Positions 47,823-61,300 of a stretch of DNA of 64,000 nucleotides are shown piece after piece; within the stretch, counting starts at the first letter, position 1, and every line of letters starts with the position of its first letter. This DNA is from Antedon mediterranea (taxonomy: Eukaryota > Echinodermata > Crinoidea > Comatulida > Antedonidae), in NCBI RefSeq assembly GCF_964355755.1, contig NC_092675.1, forward strand, positions 29,038,912-29,102,911, written 5' to 3'. Below the pieces are notes generated by a model. It ran no database searches and was not told where the DNA came from. It saw only the letters and a list, made by a program, of their open reading frames with translations. A program made the position numbers and the translations under genes.

Positions 47823-48939
47823 GCCTTGTTATTGTTGAAATAACATATTATTATTCATTAATAATTATGCGGATAAATATAAAATTCATAGGTAGACTCT
47901 ATCATAGTCTTCTGTTATATATTTAATTATTTACATTTATTTATGAAATGTAACTTGCATCCGGGCTTGCATCCTATAGCCAATTAAACAAATCATTGGT
48001 ATCTTCTGGTCGTAACCGGTTTCTAAAAATACTTGTTAGAATGACTTCTAGTTTAGGACCTATTGAACGTGGTCCCGTGCCCTTACTTCCTCAATTGGGC
48101 TTTTAAAAAAGAATTACTATTTATAAAAAGGATGCCAATAAACTAGATTTCCAGGTGAACAGCCGCAAACTGGAAGTGTTGTATTCTGTTACATTGTTCA
48201 ATACAATATAAGCTTATTGGTGGTAGGCCTAATATTGTTATTTTCCCGCGCTCTTCGTGTAGGGCTTTGTTTTTAATATTTGGCCTCCTATTCGGGTAAT
48301 TCCAAAATTATAGGCTAACTTGCATGTAAGAATGAGGCTTATGAATGAGTACGCACGCCATCTTACTTTTATTTTACGTTATTAACTATTATCCTTTAGT
48401 TGTTAGTTTCCGAACATAATTTAGATTAACTTGTTCAGCCTGCGTTTTTATTAGGATAGGATTAGCATGCGATACACAATTCAAACTTCAAGCAAGCAGC
48501 TTAAAAACCTGCAATACATTGCACACAAAACGTACAAATCAACTTTAAAAAATAGTCACGTAAAGGTAATTTATCATTATAAAACATAATATAGTAAAAT
48601 CGGAACTGCGTGTGTTGCTGCGGCCTTGATCCACATCTTTGCCGCTCTTACTTTAGGCCTCGTGATTCTAACGTTTCTAAGTTAAGGTCAACGTCCGCTG
48701 TCATTCTATAAGAACGTTCTAGGCACTGTTCATAAACACTTAATTAATATTGAAAATTATCAAATTCAATACTTTACGTAATTGTTGAATGTACCAATTA
48801 TTTGTTTTATACAATTTACATGAAATAAATAATAGTTGTGGTTCATGATTGAGATGTTATTTGCTGTTTTATTTTCAAAACATTGTGATCAGCTTATAAA
48901 TTCTTGTTACTGACTCAACGTAGGGTCTTCGTGTTGTAC

Positions 48940-49284
48940 GTCAATCACTTATGCAAATATCAACCCTCCCACTTTTTTCATTGGCTGGCGATTACGCATC
49001 GGCTCATTTTTATGCTAATAGGATAGGGGATCTCTGAAACGTAAGCAAAACAAAGCGTTGGATTGCAACATACTCTGATCAATTTCTACTACGCCATAAC
49101 TACGAAAGAAGTATACCTTCTTCATAAAGCACATTTTAGTGGATTTGTTCCAATGATTCGGAGCCAAAATCGGCTCTGTTAGAAAGAATAAAATTTTACC
49201 GAAACACGAGGTACGGTAGAGACGGAGCGAGCCAAGTTGGATTACTCTTGTGATGTGAGCGAGCTGAATGCAGAAACCAGACCC
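48940..49284 (+). promoter_or_regulatory. Possible NFI promoter / 5' untranslated region
   Basis: Upstream of the proposed exon 1 are an octamer ATGCAAAT (48951-48958), an inverted CCAAT box within CATTGGCTGG (from 48980) and an NFI half-site TTGGC overlapping it. Position and motifs fit a promoter, and the half-site would allow autoregulation. Short motifs like these also occur by chance. Confidence 0.3.
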
Positions 49285-49305
49285 ATGCATACAATCATGT
49301 CTATG
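49285..49305 (+). CDS. NFI: Candidate NFI exon 1 (seven codons)
   Basis: ATG CAT ACA ATC ATG TCT ATG directly before GTAAGG gives MHTIMSM, in phase 0 with the DNA-binding exon 0.6 kb downstream. NFI proteins characteristically have a very short first coding exon joined at DEFHPF, so the arrangement is right. The residues themselves are not conserved and another upstream exon is possible. An overlapping out-of-phase ATG lies just upstream at 49268. Confidence 0.4.
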
Positions 49306-52300
49306 GTAAGGATATTTTCGGATTTGTTTACATTTTGTGTTATCATAGAAAACTATGAAAATGCCCATTAAGCGTTTTAGAATTACAGTTATACCACCAA
49401 ATACTGTATCAAGATATATCAGTGCACCTATGTGTTGTTTAATATATTGTAGCAATAGATTTAAATAAGTAATTCTAGCTAGAACTTTCTAGTAAGCTAG
49501 GCCGACCCTGGTAAACACATGATCGTCGTCATGTTTTGGTTTGGTACAACGTGGTGGTCGGTGTGTAGCATGATAAGCACACAATACGACACGAGAGCCA
49601 TGCCATCCATGGCGTTGTGATAATTGTCCGGTTTATGTGCGCGTAGTTTTGTTAGTATGTTTAGTGTATAAAATTGCTTTGATAATTAATACGGCGCTAG
49701 GCCTATACTATTCTATACCATACTGTATTTATTTATTTATTTATTTATTTATTTTATGTCTTTAGGCAATGTGGCCAAGGATTACCAATAGTGAATTAAT
49801 CACTGTCCTATCAGATAGGTGGTAATCCCCCTGATAAAGGGGCTATTGTGTGAACCAGTTCACTCTCTGTAAGAGATTAATAATACAATTTTTTTATTCA
49901 TCTAACTTTGACTTATTTTATGTTATATTTCTGTATAGGATGAGTTCCACCCTTTCATTGAGGCCTTATTGCCACATGTAAGAGACTTTTCTTATGTGTG
50001 GTTCAACCTCCAGGCCCGTAAACGCAAATACGTAAAAAAACATGAAAAACGGATGACACAAGATGAAGAACGTCAAACAAAGGAGGAGTTAATGAACGAC
50101 AAACCGGAACTGAAACAAAAATGGGCTTCACGGCTATTAGCAAAATTACGGAAAGATATACGACCAGAGTGTCGTGAGGATTTTGTATATACTGTTACAG
50201 GCAAAAAATTACCATGCTGTATTTTAAGCAACCCTGACCAGAAAGGTAAAATGCGAAGAATTGACTGTTTACGACAGGCAGATAAAGTGTGGCGTTTGGA
50301 CCTTGTAATGATCGTGTTGTTTAAAGCGATCCCTCTGGAGAGCACAGATGGTGAGCGTTTGGTGAAGTCTTCCACTTGCGGCAATCATTCTCTTTGCGTC
50401 CAACCGTATCACATCAGTGTCAGCGTACGAGAATTGGATTTATACCTCGCCAACTTCATTATGCAGACACCTGGTGAGTTCTATTAAATAGTTTGTCTAA
50501 AGCTCTGCCTACCCTTTACTCATTAATAGCAGCAGAATAAATTTTAAGAAAGAATACAAGAATTGACACTTTGTCTGATACAAATTAAACAATATTTTCT
50601 ACTAAATTCATTGTGCAAAGAATTATAAATTGGTATTTGAACTTAATGATGTCATTGTTCATTAACATACAATACCATATAAAATTGGTAGAGAATTAAT
50701 TTTCTGTAGCATCACCACCCAAGTATGAAGCTTTTCTTTTGTCAGTTTACTGTATATTAATTAACAGTTTTTAATTTTGTCACTAAAAGTTCTGTAATGT
50801 CTTTGTACAATAAATTAGAAAACACACTGTATTTTACACATTATACTGTGGCGCTATCATTTCTTATCATGTGACATCGTCATGTATCTTCGCTAAGCCT
50901 GTCGAATGACAGTTTAGCTGCATGCGACTGGCACACATTGAGACTCCTCTAGGCTTTCAATTCTTATTGTAATGATTTCAGCTCTCAGCTGATAGGAGGT
51001 ATTCCCCGTTGACCTGGTTTTAAGTTGGAATCACTCCAAGCTAGCTCTCAATACACACTGCATACTCACTGTTTGTTATAGGAGAAAGCTTCTATAGTAA
51101 TTGATTGAGTATCTGACTGTACATAATCAGTGGGTAAAGAATAATACAAGAATTGTCAAAATAGTTGGCAAACACTGATACTGTTGGTAATAATGATATG
51201 AGCTACTGTATAAAGTCTGGATATTAAAGACATGTAACTTGCTGTTCCATTTATATGCCCAATATACTCTAACCTTGAGGGGTAATTGTGTAGTTAGTTT
51301 GTGGTAAAAATGTGACACATTATATTTACAGGATCATTAATTTTCAGATTATCCCAAGAAATCACTAATGTAACATTACAGATACTGTAGTTTGTAAAAA
51401 AAAACTATACATAATGTTGGAAACACTGCATGCAAAACCATAATTAAAAATTGATCAATTTAATAACATTAATTTGAAGTATGTACACAGTCAATTTTCA
51501 ATGATGTTTATTTAAAATATTTATGGTAAACGATCTATAATAATATAGTACATCATCTCATTCTTGATTTCAATAGGCATGTGTAGTGATAATAAACAGC
51601 AATTTATCAAACTATCAATAAAATAATTATTAAAAATATCAGCAGTAAGCACTGTACTTTTACAAAATCAAATCAAAGTTTGTCATAGAAGAGTGGATTT
51701 GTGTAATAATTAATATTTCCTTTTATACCGGTGATCGGAACATAAAATTCAGGTTCCTATCATACCACTTCCACAATCAGCTTTCCTTAAGCCATCTTTA
51801 TATTTTGCAAAATTATAAACAGTTTCACTAAGTAATAATTTGTATAATAAGAATTATTAATCAATAAAATTAATTTGAAGTGTTGGATTTTATTATGGAA
51901 TTGCACTTACAATATGTTATGGTGGTTTAATTTAATAGAACTTGAATTACCATTAGGATTAATTTTATATTAGAGCTATTATTACAGTTAACATAGAAAA
52001 AATAAGAAAAAGCTATTTATCTTGGTTTGTATTCTAATGATAGAATTCTGTTTCTTCTTTCGTAGAATAAAAAAAAATACTGTAGAGTACAACATTAATG
52101 TGCTGTAACACACACAAGGCTTAATGTACTAATGTATAGTATGACATGATGATCCAGATTTACCAATCATTAACATGGTTTAAGTATTGACCTATTTCTG
52201 TAAAGTACTGTATTATACAGTAGCTTGAAAAAAGTGAAAAATTAAATTAAAGACAATTTATTCTATAAATTGATAGATACTGATAAGATTATTATTATTT

Positions 52301-55300
52301 TGTTTAAAACATCATTAAATTTAAAGATATTGTTTACAAATGGTAGGTTTATATATTGATTTGGTGTTATATAATGAGAGAATAACTTTAAAGGTAAACT
52401 GTATTAAAGCCAACATAGTTCACAATTTATAGCATTTGCAAACAATGCATTCCATGTTGCTAGATTTTAGGACTTGTGATTTGCTTGGTTCAGGATGTTA
52501 CCTTTGACCTTGAATTTGTGATTATCCAATCAGGTGATGGTCAATGTCACCAAGGTTAAGTCTCCTAAGATTTTCAACTCTCTTGACTTTATATTGAAGG
52601 GGACCTTCTAGAAAGTTTTCTTACATTTATAACTTTGTCATTTTATTAAGGGGTCTCAATTGAATTGTGTTTTTTTTAGCGTTATTGTTCGATACTTCAG
52701 TTTATTGCTATTTTAATCTTCTTAAGAAAGCGAATTGGTAGGGGAGGGGGAGGCAGTTGCAAGATTATTCAAATTTGCTGTGCATACTATACCGTTAAAG
52801 GTTGTGAAGCCTTTAAACCAGTAGGGAGAGATTTGGTAGAGCACTTTAATACTGAATATTAGGTAGTAAATTATAATATTGACTATAATAATAAATAAAA
52901 GAAATTCTTACAGACTATGGATTGGTCTATGACTACTGTATTATGCAAAATGCAAGTTGTAATTATGTAAATATAATAAATAGATAATATGGGCACTTAC
53001 CCAAGTAAGGCGTTTCTTATGTAAGTATAAAAAGCTCTATCTACAGTAATTTAGTAGCAGACATAACTATAATTTAAAGGAATTCAAATCATAGGGATAT
53101 AAAATTAGTTAATTATTAATTTTAAACATCAATCTTTTCCTTACCAGTATCTAACTAAAAGGCCTTTATGGTTCAAAATAAGGTAAGACAGATATTGTGT
53201 TGACAACTGAATAAATTTCAGGAAAGGGATGGTGGGATGGCTTTTAACATTTTTGAACAAAAAATTTTTATAATTTTTTTCATCAACAGCATTGATTTTA
53301 GGCAGTGCTACCAGATTCAACTGACACTGACTCTTGACATGAACCAATAATACATTTTAACTTCAAGAAAACCATTTAATTCAGTAAAATTGTTCTAATG
53401 TACTCTGGTGTCTCGAAAATTAGAGGTGTGCAATGACGCTTCAAGTTCAACAAGCTTTTTTTTTGCATAAATCTTCAAAATGCCTTGAATATTCCTGAAT
53501 GTTTTAATTTCTTTTTGTATCTTTCAAAGACACCGATGTACAAACAAGCCCATCAACTACCACCAACTATACATACCACAAGTTGCCTTTAAATGCACAA
53601 TCAACCCAGTACCATACAGGCTTTCAACAGGCGTCCACCTTACCCTTGAACACCAAATATGGACATTCTGTCATAAACCATGACATTTTAGACTATCAAC
53701 GTAAGTTTTGCGCCCTCGTTTTGGCTAATACCATATTTTACAGACATATAACATTTATTTATTTTAATATTTTTCATGGAAGTATAACCAGCCACACACC
53801 ACTATTAATATCTCACTACTATACTATGCATGTACGGTAGTCCTTTTAAAAGTGGATCTACAGTAACAATTTAATTATTGTCATTAAACCACTGATATAC
53901 TGTAAATCATTTATTTGGTCATCATCCTAATTATTCTCATTCAGGTTGTCATGATTTATTTTATATAACGTCATCATTTTTATCAGTACGCCCATCTATA
54001 CATAGCATCACAAATATCATCGTGGCCATACTCTACTTTTAAACTGAAAATACATGTATTGGATTATTGTGTATTCACTATTGAAACATACAGATTTGAA
54101 CCATCCACTTTTTATTTATATCCACAATATTTGTTTTTTTATTTGTTTTTATTATGAAAATGATCACACTCATCATATTTTGTATCCAATGGGGAACAAT
54201 CAGTCTGTGATATTTAATAATATTTAAAGGTCATTCTATAGTATTTAAAGTTTTGACTAAAAAGTAAGTACTGTACAAAGAGTGGCAAGAAGCCAGTATA
54301 TCAGATATAAAGTCACATCCGCCCATTATCCAACTTCCTATCTTCTAAGAATAGAACTTTATTAAAGAACTCGCCACAAAACAGTTTCCATATTTTCCCA
54401 ACAATTTTGAAATAAAAACATTTTATTAATAAAACACACATGTGCATGTGTAAACATATCATTACATTTTTCATGTACTCAGTGGCGTAACGGCTATGAG
54501 CGCGCTCACTGGCTAAACCCTGGGGCCCCTCAGAGCTTATGGGGTCCCCTTAGCAGGGCCCAGAGGAAAAACAAGCATTAAAATATGTCGAAAAATGCTA
54601 AAAACGTCCGAGAGGCCTCTGGCGTTGGAGGCCACTTAGTGTCCTAAACCAGGGGCCTCAGGACGCCACTGCATTTACTGTTAGAATTCTGTTTGGTTTC
54701 ATTTATCAATTATTGTGTTCAATTTGTCAAGGTATACTGTATGCACAACTACTGTACTGTAAACTGCATGTCTCTCAGGTTAGTACAGAAGGTCCACTTA
54801 GTACCAATTTCCAGTAAAACCCATGATGGGCCTCTACTGAATCAATTTTGCAAACATTTCATTTAAAGGCTTTACTGTAGCCTATCTTTAAAAAAGATAT
54901 TAATGGTGGATATTGCTAAACCCCCGCAAACTTTAAAAAAAACATGCAATCCCCATTGAACCAACATAAAAGTGATTGAATCATGTACAGTAGTGTACAG
55001 TACAACTAACTTGGTATGTCAGTCAAAAAAATGTTTTAATTTGTGGGAGTTTGCATGGTTTAGAAATACCCTTGATGGCCAGTAATTTTGAATTGTGATC
55101 ACTATCTATCAAAATTGCTTTATACTGACTCTGGAAATATAGTTTTTGACCTATGAATGATGTTGTAACTGTATGTACAATAGGCCTAATAATGACAAAT
55201 GATTTTACATGGTAATGTTTGGAATGTGATGTTGACAGGTGTTTTTAAGTGCGGTACTGGTCCTCTTTATTTTCAGGATGTGAGCACATGATGGTATGCA

Positions 55301-58300
55301 CGTGGGTGTAAATGAAAACATCTTAATAATAGGCCTACAGTACATATACAGTGCTGCTTGGTTCACATTACCTTTAATTTTGAGCATAATCAAGCAGGTC
55401 GTCTTATGTGACCTAAATTGTTAATAACATTCTCAGTTTAACCCAAGGACATGTATTTTATCAACATAAACAAACTATGTATCCAAAATGTTGTACTTAT
55501 TACTGTACATTAGTGCAATGGGCCTACTGAACTTGTTTAAACTACATTTTTCACTGTACAGTAATTATCATTTCTAGATAATGTATAAAGTTCTTTTAAG
55601 GATTTTTGAAGAATAAAGCTTGTCTCTGTGTGGTGTCTTGGTCTATTCTACAGTATACACGTTTCTATTGATAAGTAAATATACTGAATTTATAAAGCAA
55701 CTAATGTTGTGAAACCTCTAAGCGCTATGTAATACAAACTGAAATTAAACCCAAACCTAAGTATGAGGATATGCCCTCATCGCTAACCAGGCTTCTGTCT
55801 AAATTCAATGATCAATTATTTTCATATTAAGTGACAATAGCTTGCTTCGCAGTAATAATAATTTGTCAATAGTTATCTTGCTGTGCTAGGCAGAAAGGAC
55901 CTCAAGTATGTGGTTTCACAATTTGAAAGTAATCCCAATATAATATGTATAAAATACAATGATTAAATGCTTATTTCATTGCTTATAATTGGGGTTAACT
56001 TACAGCTCCAGTTGATAGCAGCAAGGTAACGCTTGTCACACCCCACTGGTTTCTTCAACATTTAATATACCAGTTTCTTAAATGTCCTTGAAACTTTCTT
56101 AGCAAAACCACCGGTTCCTATGAGAATAATAAATGTCAACAACCTCATGCTTTAAACCCATATCTGGTGTATTTAGTATTGTTCATGTATGAAGTGTTTC
56201 TTTTATTGTTCCAACATCCTATGATACAATAGCACATTGATTTCATTATTGTTTTGATCTTATTCACTTTCTGTTTTTGTTTTTAGACACAATGTTTCTC
56301 AACATTAGTTATTGGTCAAGTAGTTCTTGGTACAGTAGCTTTAGGGCCTATTTCTATTGAAGAATCCTCTCCTCCCTCTCAACACCCTTCCTCCACCACT
56401 CTGCCAGTGAATCAACTTCCTCCACCCCCCCCCCCCCTCCACCAGCCAATTCACTCCCTCCCCTCTACCACTCTGCCATCCAATCAAATTTTCCCCTTCC
56501 ACCAGCCAATCCACTCCCTCCCTTCCACCACTCTCCCAGCCAATCTACTCCCTCCTACTCCACCAGTAGTACTGTAGGTAGTTAATTAAATAGGTAGATA
56601 ATTTTTAACAAAGATTGCATTTAAAGCATATTTTTTACTATCAATAAAATTGGTTCACAAAGTTCTAATATTGACCCAGGGTTGGGAATCAAGACCAGAA
56701 TCAATAAGATGTTACAAGTTTGTTTATTTTGTGGTTTTTAATATCGACCAATTTTTCTGACAGGAAAAAAATAACAGTTATACTTTATTCTCTTGCTCAA
56801 TAGAAACAGGGGGGGGGGGTGGAAAGGGGGATAGTGCATTTATGTAACCTTGGCCTGTATCATTGTACTGTAGTGCTCACCATGATACAGTGTGTCATTT
56901 TATTAACTTGATTTACCCACTTTACTTTGACCCAATGTTGCTTCTGAGATAACAATGCGTTTACCGGAACCAGGTGCTGCAAAATTAAATCAAAATTGGG
57001 TATCAAAATTTAGAAAAATATCGTTTTTGATTCATTAAAAAAGTTTTTTTTTAATAAAAGCTGCACATTTATTTTTTGGAAAGAAAAAAAAGGAAGGTTT
57101 CATTTGTTACTTGTATGAATTGTAAGAATTGTATGGCCAACAAAAGTTAGTATTAATAGTAGATTGTTAACAATTGTTTGTTTATTTCAGATCGTTTGTT
57201 TATTTCAGATCGGCCGCCTAGTGATTCAAGTGAGACGTTATCAGTGACAAGTGGTAGTGAAACCGACTATCGTGGTAAGATGGATGCATTTATACCTCTT
57301 TATTTTAAAGTTACATCCTGCTTTAAATTTAGTTTTTTCTCCTTTTCACAATGTTTGTTTATATTTTATAATAAACAGCAAATAAATCCCATCTGAAAAT
57401 GTAGTAAAATTAAATTAAAGTTAAAAGTAAACTGTGATTATTGAAAAGAATTTAATTTATAGTTGGGTATTTCTAAACACCGCAAACCTCCAAAAAAACA
57501 TAGCATCGAACCAACATAAAAGTTACTCAATCATGTAGTGTAAAACTGTGATTATTGAATAGAGTTTATTTTATAATTTGCTGGTGTACAGATATATGAT
57601 TTACAATGTAACACTTACATGAATGTCTTGTATGTTTCTGACAAGATACAGAAGAACATTTATTGACCACCTGTTCATAAAAATGTTTAATGGAATGTTA
57701 AGTGAATGTTAATCAGTCGCACCCTAATAATGTTTCTTACATTTGGCTCGAATGCATAATTTGCTGGAAAAATTAATGTTATGATGATGATTATAATTTA
57801 AATTAAATTATTTAAATTACAGTTGCATGTTTTACTGTGTAGCCTATATCACAAATAGATCTAATTAGCTACGGTACTACTAGTGGCTACTGTAGGTGGC
57901 GCACTATTCATCGTTAAGATTAGTTTGACTTATCCGTGCTGAAGATGGCCACAATTTCATAGCTTGCTCTTTCTGATGTTTTTCGAATTTGAAACACTAA
58001 AGCTACGCAAACTATTTTTTTCTGTGGCAACTTTAAAACAGCTAGTGTGTTTTTAATTATTTTTTTTCTACTCAATCTAGTACTGTAACAATTTTTTTAT
58101 TATTTCTAAACACAATGATTGCTGTATATAATGTGACATCCCTTGATGTAAAATGCCAATTTTTACACTGTTTTAGAAATTTTTAATTAAATGTTTTGCT
58201 ATATTTATAGGTTTTATTCATAAAAAGGATTCTATTAGTATAAACAAATTGTTTTTGTTTGTTTTAACAATATTCAATGTTTATGGAAAAGTTTTTAAAA

Positions 58301-61300
58301 TGCAAGTCATTCATTCATAAAAAGAGCAACAACCTCTCAAAATGATCCTTGACAAATGTTTCAAATTTCACATAATGACATCATGAATGCTATTATGGTT
58401 CCGTTTAAAGTCCAAAAGCATGTCATTCCTGGAAAAGAACACTTCCCATGATACTTAATTATATACATCGGTTGTTATATCCGCAAGGAAGTGGAAATTT
58501 TATAACAAAAATCAACACACAAACAGCATGAACACATCCTTGGTTGAGGTGCGTTTTTTTTTTCACAAATGATGTGTGGCACGCAATTCATATTTAAATA
58601 TTTTTGTGTTTTTTTTGTACTGTTTGTGTAAGTTATATTATGTATTAGAAATAACATTGTCCCCCTGAAAACAAAATGGGTATTTGTGGAATTTAATTTT
58701 GTTTTGGTCTTTTTTATCATTAATATTCAAGTTCATTTTTTTGGGCGGTGATGATTTGATTCAAACAACAACATTCTTTTTATTCATCTTTATTTTCATG
58801 TTTTGGTGGGAAATTCATCTTTAAGGAATAGAATTATCTTAAATGCAATCATTTGGAATTGTTTATATTTAAAAGTATGGGTCAGCAAAATTTGGGTCAA
58901 ATAAAAATGTTCATGCGAATAAAATCATAATTGGAATTTCCTTGAATGTAACCATGCTTAAAACAAGGCATTAATAAGATGACACAAGAACTAAACTGTT
59001 ATTGAGTCAAATCAAGAATTCATAGAACAGTGTTAAAGCTCTGTCTACACTAAACAAATATGGCAGTGATATGATGTCATCATGTCCATATTTGGGAACA
59101 TCACATTTTTTTGTCACATCAACGTTTGGTAGTGTAGACAGAGCTTTAACCAGATATTTCTCTCTGCAACATTGTATATATTTTTCATACTCTATTAATA
59201 ATAATTAGCTTTATTTCCAAGTTCATAGATCTGAACAACTTCAATTTCCTGTTTGCATAATAATAGTATCTTCTTCAATGTCACTTAAATATAGGTCACA
59301 TTCACTACAGTGTATCTTGTACCTTATATACCAACTTTTTTTAATATTCAAAAAAACTTGATCAATCAGCTGTCATACCATACAAAATCAATATCAATCT
59401 ACACTATACACTTTTTATTTATATACTGTGTGTACAGTATTAACCAGTGTCACGCAATACAATATTAATTATTATAGCACCTAAATAAATTCCTGTCATT
59501 TGATTGGATGATTATGGGTCACATGGCATGCAATAGTAGATTTTCGTGTACGAAAAAAACGAATCATATCGCGTTTTGAAAATATTTTCTTTAAACTATT
59601 GCTTTTAAAATAAATTTGTACTTCTCCGCGAAGATTCAGTGTTTTGTCATCATTCACCTCATGTCATTATTTGTACCATTACACTCATAAACATTAATTA
59701 TTAATAATTATTACAATTAATGATAACATTATGTTTAGATTCTCAGAAATAAGATTTTCCTATTTAAATATGATTTCCTAATATTTCAAGGAAGCGCTAC
59801 ATTAACACATATTGGAATGGAATGCCCAATAAAAATATACTGTACAGTATACTATGCAGTTATCAAAATGATTGATATGAAATTACAGTCTATAAATATT
59901 ATGCAAGTTATGATGTAAAAAATTCTTTAAAGACAATACAAGTTGAATGCACATTGTTCAATCATCATGTTTACATTGTGCATTTTAAAATAGTTTTATA
60001 ACTCAACTAAATAATTTAAATTCCATTTTAATTTCAAAACTATGCAACATCTTTCCAATTTGTTGGTAACTCGATATAATTGGTAGTAAAGTAGTAAAAA
60101 AAAAAAACACTATTGGAATTACTAACTTTTTTGTAGTTATATAACGCCCCTCGATATTCTTGATATAACCCTGGAACGTCCCTCAAATGGACTGGAGTGT
60201 CGCAATGTCAGGTGGCGCATGCTGTTGTTTAAAATTGTATCATTTTTTGAGAGTTCATTTGTTTAAACAGGAAACTTTAATTTAAATTGGTATTGTTCTG
60301 TTAACCTAAGTGAAGGTTAAATCTTGTGCTTTATGTAACATCCATAGGCATGTATGTAAGGTAGATGCTCCGCACCAAATAGCACAGTTTGTTAACCCTG
60401 TGCCTGATGCAACACTAAGTGAGTCATATCCTGACGAACCTGCACAATGATGTGGTAGTAGGCCTACAAGAAGGTGCTTCATGGCAACGTCTTATAACAG
60501 CTATCGTGAATCACCCGTTTCAGGCCTTATCCAACTACAATACGTTCAACTGTACTTGTTTTAAAACGTCAAAGTTTATAAACTACGTTATTGTTTTGAG
60601 TGCTGCCTTTTATTGTGGTCTTCATATGTCATTCAAGTGTTTACCAAAGTGCATTGTAACATTTTCTACATAATACATCTATACGTGTTTAATCCCAAAA
60701 AAAATGACTGGGGTTATAATGTTCAGCGCTTAGAGGTTTCACAACATTAGGCGCTATATAAAAATCCAGTATTATTATTATTATTATATATTTGGTGCTT
60801 CATACTTTGATATATAAATTTCTTTCATTTTCCATCTTTAAAGCTGACAATATTGTTTCACTTTCTTCAAAATCTGTAAAAACAATATTGCCTTTTTATT
60901 AATAAATTGATACATTTTAGTATTTTACAGAAATAAAAAAAATAAATAAAAAATATTTACTATTTTAGAGTGATTTCAACATCTGAGAAAAAGTAAAATG
61001 AGATATAAATCTAGCATACTACAGTACTTGAATTTAACTAGCACGCAGAATTCATATTTTTCTATATTTTCATGGTTTAAGTAATGACAATATTGTATAA
61101 CAAGGGTTAATTTAGGATTATGTCCATTCACCCATCACCACCTTGAATTTACAAAATCACCTTATCAAATTTGACAGAAAGCGATTATGGCAACTAACCA
61201 GGGAAATCTCCCTGAACTAAAAAAAAATATAAAGTTGAAGGGGGTAAATGACCTTGATCAGTATATTCCTGACCACCCAAGCTGTTTCTATTTAATATAA

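Larger units (their letters stand above)
29686..49284. other. ~20 kb intergenic region without a recognisable gene
   Basis: No exon with family similarity was seen on either strand. The open frames are short and mostly fall in repeats. It holds family 1 and 2 MITEs, hAT remnants, a tRNA-Thr-like sequence, two dispersed repeats shared with 62.9 kb and 47.7 kb, a split minisatellite and pyrimidine-rich tracts. Short non-coding RNAs or enhancers cannot be excluded. Confidence 0.55.
53701..57208 (+). other. NFI intron 3 (~3.5 kb)
   Basis: Holds a complete hAT MITE (54480), a palindromic MITE (54908), a fragment of the TATATAGCGCC repeat (55690) and a C-rich minisatellite with an open proline-rich frame (56287-56577). 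Confidence 0.65.

Noticed and set aside
49015-49455. 146-codon open frame on the minus strand
   Set aside because: It runs antisense across the NFI 5' region, has no recognisable domain and no better start context. The opposite strand explains the locus.
50073-50384. 103-codon minus-strand frame
   Set aside because: Shadow of NFI exon 2, which is conserved on the plus strand.
60419-60673. 84-codon plus-strand frame in NFI intron 4
   Set aside because: No splice sites in the right phase and no similarity to NFI C-terminal regions.
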